Source: Rhipidocladum racemiflorum (Eukaryota; Streptophyta; Magnoliopsida; Poales; Poaceae). From it: a DNA stretch of 64,000 nucleotides. Under the pieces are notes generated by a model that was given only the letters and a program-made list of their open reading frames with translations, searched no databases and was not told where the DNA came from. Of the stretch, positions 58,646-64,000 are shown in pieces. The position numbers and the translations under genes were made by a program. Every line of letters begins with the position of its first letter. Positions within the stretch are counted from its first letter, which is position 1. The DNA is taken from NCBI GenBank assembly GCA_036346355.1, contig CM070592.1, positions 35,139,230 through 35,203,229 on the forward strand. The letters run 5' to 3'.

Positions 58646-61584
58646 TTCTCCCCTCCTTCAACAGGATTCGACCTCGAATCTAGAGCGCACCCAAACGGAA
58701 CCCAGCAGAACAAAGGATAACCAGATTTTTCACAACACATACCTGAGACGAAAAGCTCGGGATACTTCTCGCGCATACGAGACTCCAGCTCCCAAGTTGC
58801 TTCCCTCTCGATGCAGTGCGACCACAAAATTTTAACAAATTTGAGCGTCCGGTTCTTCAGTACTCGCTCTGAGTTCTCCAGGACTCTCACCGGTCTGGAC
58901 TCAAATGTGAGGTTCTGATCTACCGCTAGGGGTTCCAACGGAACCACCAACTCCGGATCGTGCAAATACTTCCTTAGCATCGAAACATGAAACACATTGT
59001 GCACTCCTTGCATCGAATCCGGTAGCTCCAAACGGTAAGCTAACTTGCCGACTCGAGCCAAAATAGGAAATGGCCCAACATACCTCGGGCTAAGCTTTCC
59101 TTTGGTACCAAAGCGTACCACACCTTTGGTAGGAGACACTCGTAAGAGCACACTGTCACCCACCTCAAACTCTAAATCCCGCCTTCTCACGTCAGCATAA
59201 CTTTTCTGCCTGCTCTGTGCTGCGAGAAGGTTCTGTCGCACCTGTGCCACACGATCGACTGTCTGCTGAACCCGGCCTGACCGAGCACCGCTCTCTCCCA
59301 CAAAGATCCCAACAAAGTGGCGATCTGCACTTCCGACCATAAAGTACCTCAAAAGGAGCAGCCGGATCTTTGGAATGGTAGCTGTTATTATAAGCAAACT
59401 CTGCCAATGGCAAGTGATCTTCCCAGCTACCCTTCCACGCCATCACACAGGCCCTGAGCATGTCCTCCAACGTCTGGATGGTACGCTCAGACTGACCATC
59501 CGTCTGAGGGTGAAAAGCGGTACTAAGGCGAAGCCGCTGCACCCAAAGCACTCTGCAGACTCTCCCAGAACTTGGAAACGAACTTCGCATCCCGATCAGA
59601 GATAATGGTCTTGGGCACACCATGCAGTCTCACAATCTCCCGCACATAGATGGGAGCCAAGTCGCTCGCTGAATTGGTAGTGCGGATAGGAATGAAATGC
59701 GCAGACTTGCTGAGACGGTCCACCACAACCCAAACGGCATCCTTCCCTCGAGGAGTACGAGGTAGGCCAACCACGAAATCCATGGAGATGTCATCCCATG
59801 GCCACACGGGAATCTCCAATGGCTGCAACAGACCGGCAGGTCGCATATGCTCAGCTTTGATCTTCTGATAGATCCCACAAGACGCCACATACTTGGCGAT
59901 ATCCACTCTCATCCTTTTCCACCAGAAGCTCTTTTTCAAGTCCCTGTACATCTTGGTCTCTCCAGGATGGACCGTGTACGGGGTGCGATGAGCTTCTTTC
60001 AGAATGTCCTCTTTCACTTGGGATTTACGAGGCACGCCTGCACGGCCCCTGAAACCTCAAAACTCCTACATCATCAATGGTAAAGTCTCCCGACTTGCCA
60101 TCCTCAAAGCGTTCCTCACCAAATGAAGCAAACGATCATGTTGTCGTGCCTCCCGCTGACACGCCGGGAATCGGCCCGACTCAAGAATCAATTGAGTTTC
60201 AGCTTGCACGGTCCCCGCAAAGCAGTAGGAGACCCCTAGACGCTCAAAATCAGCAACAAGACAATCAACAACGGGGGGCACTGTCTTGCGACTAAGAGCA
60301 TCGGCCACCACGTTTGCCTTTCCCGGATGATACTGGATAGTAAGGTCATAATCCTTTATCAACTCCAGCCATCTCCTCTGCCTCAAATTCAGATCTTTCT
60401 GAGTGAAAATGTACTTGAGACTCTTGTGATCAGTGAAGATGTCACAAGACTCACCATACAAATAGTGCCTCCAAATCTTCAAGGCAAACACCACAGCGGC
60501 TAACTCAAGGTCATGCGTGGGATAATTACGCTCATGCTTTTTCAACTGCCTCGATGCATAAGCAATCACTTTGCCCTCCTGCATGAGCACACAACCCAAT
60601 CCCGGAAGAGAAGCGTCGAGAATAGACGGTGAAAGCGCCTCCCAGGCTCGGGAAGGGTAAGAACAGGAAGCGATCACTAACTTCTCCTTCAAAGTGCCGA
60701 AATCTGCGCTCACAATCGGCGATCCACTGAAATTTCACACCCTTCTGTGTCAATCGTGAAAGCGGCTTAGCAATGATGGAGAAATCTTGCACAAAGCGCC
60801 GATAATAGCCCGCCAACCCAAGGAAATCGCACCTCTTTCACATTGGAAGGTCTCTTCCAATCCGTGAATCACTGAGACCTTGCTAGGATCTCTTGATATG
60901 CCATCTGGATTGATGATGTGGCCAAGAAAACCCACTTCGAAATCCGAACTCGCATTTCTTCAACTTAGCAAAGAATTGATTCTCCCTCAACATACTCAGC
61001 ACAAGCCTCAAATGCTGCTCATGCTCCTCTTCTGATTTAGAATAAATCAGAATGTCATCGATGAACACTACCACAAACTCATCAAGATACTTGTGGAGCA
61101 TACTGTTCATCGCCTCCATAAAAACAAAGAGCGCATTAGTTAGTCCAAAAGACATAACTTTAAATTCATAATGCCCATACCTAGTAGAGAAAGCGATCTT
61201 CTCAATATCGTGCTCCCTCACACGAATCTGATTATAACCAGACTGAAGATCAATCTTGGAGAACACCTTTGCTCCCTTCAGTTGGTCAAAGAGATCCTCG
61301 ATGCGGGGCAACGGATACTTGTTCTTGACTGTTACCTGATTGAGAGCACGATAGTCGATGCACATGCGCCAACTACCATCCTTCTTGAAACAAAGAGGAC
61401 GGGTGCTCCCCATGGCGACACAACTGCCACGGATAAAACCCTTGGCCAACAAATCCTCCAATTGCTTCTTCAACTCGTCTTGAAAAGGACGAGCCAAGCG
61501 GTATGGAGAGATCGAAATAGGTCGAGTACCAGGCACCAGGTCAATACGAAACTCCACGCTTCTCACGGGAGGCAAACCAGGCAA
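58615..61584 (-). pseudogene. Tekay-like Pol: reverse transcriptase, RNase H, integrase, chromodomain
   Basis: RT (61584-60883) contains CIDYRALNQVTVKNKYPLP and the catalytic FIDDILIYSK. A frameshift near 60930 leads to the thumb and a second near 60700 to RNase H (LDASLPGLGCVLMQEGK, TDHKSLKYIF). A frame break precedes integrase (60035-59523), whose zinc finger has CGIYQK where a second Cys is expected. The catalytic residues lie in MDFVVGLP, SDRDAKF and TDGQSERTIQT, the last in a shifted frame from 59623. The C-terminal frame (59397-58615) carries a chromodomain-like VKILWSHCIEREATWE, then MREKYPELF. It runs into the 3' LTR. At least four frame changes make it inactive. Confidence 0.9.
58646..58665 (-). 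other. Polypurine tract of the Tekay-like element
   Basis: On the minus strand this reads CCTGTTGAAGGAGGGGAGAA, next to the 3' LTR. The neighbouring bases to about 58680 match those in the LARD-like element. Confidence 0.88.
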
Positions 61585-61639
61585 ATCATCGGGAATACAT
61601 CACCAAACTCCTTTACCACAGGAATCTCCGCAATGATGA

Positions 61640-63511
61640 TCAAGAAGATGGCTTTTCAAGAAGTGCCATAAGAACACCCAAATGCCTCAAACGACGATCG
61701 GGAAACAAGATGGACAAAACGAAGATGGAACTAGAGGGTACTCCACCCTGAAAGGTCAACTCCACCCCGACGGGCCTGCAAAATGCTTGTCCTCCGAAAG
61801 CAACAGATATTGGCACGATCGATGCAACCAGTCCATGCCCAATGACATCAAAAGGAGCTAACTGAATCACCATAAGATTGGCAAAGAAAACCTCATCGTC
61901 AATGGCAACGGTGCAACCCGAACAAACCAATGAACTAGCAATCAAACCCCCAGGAGAACTGACCAGCACAGACTCAGAAATCTGCTGAACTCCCAGCTTT
62001 GCTCTACTAGCAAACTCCGACGACACAAAAGAATAGGATGCTCCAGAATCAAACAAAACAAGGGCTTCAACTGAATCCACAAGTAGAGTACCTGAAACCA
62101 CCTCGGGATGCCCGGCTGACTCAGCTGTCGGCAAGGCGTACACTCCAGGTGGCACCGAGGCATCGGGGGCCCCGACACGCGGCTGGTGTCCCAACAAGGC
62201 TGGAGGAGGCGGAAGTAGCTGGGGAGGAGCCGACGGCGGCGGGCACCAATAAGCACCGGTGGCGTCCACGCAAAGGGTGGCCGAGACACAGGAGCAGCCA
62301 TCATGTGCGCCGATCCTCGAGAAGACGCTACCGGAGTGGGAGGAGAAGGCACCGTCTCCCACTTGATGATGCTACCGGGATTCATCCGGCAGACTCGTCC
62401 CATGTGGCCGGGCTTGCCACAGTGGTTGCAACTCCCAGTCCAACCACACTCAGAAGCACGGTGCTCACCACCGCACTTGAAGCACATCATGCCCTGCCCG
62501 GGCACAGGCCGAACACCCGCTCGCGAGGAAGACGACTGGGGCGGCTTCTTAGCCCCTGAGGAAGATCCCTGTCCTCCCTTGAACTTCTTGAAGGTGGGTC
62601 GAGAAGACCCACCCTCCACCAAAAGTCCTCTTCTGCCCCCACAGGGCCGCAGGGACCCTGAACCACCCGGTTTTGCTTATCCCGGAGAGCTCCAACTCGA
62701 GCTCCATGCCCTTCGCTGCTCCACCACGGAGCGAGAAGTCACGAGGACGATCGCCCCCATGACAACTCTGAACTCCTGGTTGAGGCCCCTACGGAACCTC
62801 CTTGCCTTCTCCTCGTCATCCACGCAATACCGGCACGAAACGCACCACGCTGTTGAACTCCGCCTCATACTCCGTTACCGACTTCTTTCCCTGGGAAAGA
62901 GTCGCCGAGTATGCTCCATCCTCTCGAGGAAGGACTCGGGGTAGTACTTGGCTCTAAACGAGCCACAAAATCCTCCCAAGTGACAAGTCCGAGAGCGGGA
63001 GCTCTAGCAGCAAACTCCCTCCCACCAAATGTCCGCTTGGCCCTTCGGTTGGAAGGCCACAAGCGAGCCCTTTGAACCGAGGTCGGCTCCAAAACCTCGA
63101 ATCGCCGCTCCATGTACCGCAGCCAATCTGCGGCTGGACCGGGCGTGCCCGCTCCACAAAGGTGTCAAGACGGAGGGTCATCCACTCGAAGACTCATCCT
63201 CGGCTCGGCGCAGCGGCCAACAACGAGGAGCCACCGCGAGGGGAAGCTTCGGGGCCACTGCGAGGGAGGCACAACAGCGAGGGCTGCCCGGCTAGCTGGC
63301 GCAGCTCCTGAATCTCCCTCTGCAGAGCCTGAACTAGGTCGTCATTGGCGGCGGGCACCCCCGCCCCGGACTGAGCCGCTGGAAGCTCCCCCTGAGCTGG
63401 CCCATGAGCATTGGGCGAAACGCTACCCTCAGCGACAGACTCAGCAACTCCCTGAGAGCCTCTGCCCTGGCCTCCACGGCCACGGCGTCCACGGCCTCTA
63501 CCCCTCGGCAT
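61640..63511 (-). pseudogene. Tekay-like Gag and protease, several frameshifts
   Basis: Gag starts MPRGRGRGRRGRGGQGRG at 63511, with a LQREIQELRQL coiled part. The capsid region (about 63180-62650) is recognisable only in shifting frames. The next frame (62622-61942) has two zinc knuckles, CFKCGGEHRASEC and CNHCGKPGHMGRVC. Frame 62362-61640 has the protease core LVLFDSGASYSFVSSEFA. No full Gag can be made from this copy. Confidence 0.85.
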
Positions 63512-63835
63512 ATCTGCTATAGTCGCACACACAGTCAACCACATAACATAAGCACAACATCATAGAAACAAGAGCAAACAAACAAACATCATAAACATGG
63601 CCTTCATCATATAAGCAACGCAATGCAATGATGAATCCCCAAATTCCCATCCTACTGTGCAACCAAGTGTGTCAAAATTTTAAATTAATCATTATACTTT
63701 TACAAAGTTTTAATGTTGCTATCCTAGAGCAAGTTTTAGTTACAACCTATGCAATGTTTCTAAGTTATCACACATCACATTTTAGTTGATCCTAAGGTAT
63801 AACACTAAAATTCACATTCCAAGGACCTACAGCCC
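63512..63835 (-). other. 5' leader of the Tekay-like element
   Basis: Untranslated leader between primer-binding site and gag start. The part near 63640-63830 is similar to the LARD-like element at about 38580-38766. Confidence 0.7.
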
Positions 63836-63847
63836 GCTCTGATACCA
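63836..63847 (-). other. Primer-binding site of the Tekay-like element
   Basis: On the minus strand this reads TGGTATCAGAGC, two bases from the LTR. Confidence 0.92.
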
Positions 63848-63849
63848 AC

Positions 63850-64000
63850 TGTAACACCCCGGCATTAAATATGCCTGAATGCTACCAAACATAAGCTAAA
63901 CACCAACTAAATACCACAACTATAGCATAAATTCCAGCAAAGGAGTAAATGCTAAAACCCGAAATTTCGGCAGCATCTCCTTTGTTTATTCATGATCTCA
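63850..64000 (-). repeat. Partial 5' LTR of the Tekay-like element
   Basis: The 151 bases seen match 56938-57088 without visible difference; the rest is outside the window. Confidence 0.93.

Larger units (their letters stand above)
56938..64000 (-). mobile_element. Tekay-like Ty3-gypsy element with chromodomain, runs off the window
   Basis: The minus-strand element has a 1.7-kb LTR, polypurine tract, complete but broken gag-pol, chromodomain, primer-binding site and the start of its 5' LTR. It is inserted in the RT of the Reina-like element and is one of the two innermost layers of the nest. The chromodomain points to the chromovirus Tekay/Del group, by memory of the family. Confidence 0.92.

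Overview
The window reads as repeat-rich nuclear DNA of a flowering plant, probably a grass. Plant Ty1-copia and Ty3-gypsy LTR retrotransposons, a Mutator-like (MULE) transposon with a plant mobile domain (PMD) gene, and an intron-containing cox2 copy support this. I see no intact single-copy host gene; nearly everything is transposon DNA or organelle DNA captured by the nucleus.

Positions 1-7011 and 21651-about 22030 look like parts of a MULE on the minus strand. It has a decayed MURA transposase (3222-5968), a downstream multi-exon PMD gene (300-2804), and perhaps a second MURA fragment at the left edge. A 14.6 kb element (7017-21645) with unusually long 5.6 kb LTRs has inserted into a pyrimidine-rich tract beside it, with TTCTT target duplications on both sides. 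It carries only a gag-like gene with about five CCHC zinc knuckles.

From about 22030 to 42851 the host sequence is a probable nuclear copy of mitochondrial DNA (NUMT). The firm evidence is a cox2 gene with its group II intron (31944-42809), broken by stops and indels in exon 2. The segment also holds a tRNA-like sequence, old gypsy and LINE fragments, and an unclassified set of TATACCGTTG palindromes with GTTTCA-type arrays. An 8.8 kb non-autonomous LTR element (32318-41128) splits cox2, with TGGAC target duplications.

From 42852 to the window end is a stack of nested insertions. A small gag-only copia element lies in the NUMT. A short-LTR Ty3-gypsy element (Reina-like) sits in its second LTR. 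A complete Ty1-copia element (SIRE-like, 45191-54388, duplication GCTAT) sits in the gag start of that gypsy element. A Tekay-like gypsy element with a chromodomain (56938 to beyond the window) sits in its reverse transcriptase. The Tekay-like element and the non-autonomous element in cox2 share LTR blocks and both priming-site regions, so the first is a candidate helper for the second. Every element with a visible primer-binding site uses the initiator-methionine tRNA motif TGGTATCAGAGC.
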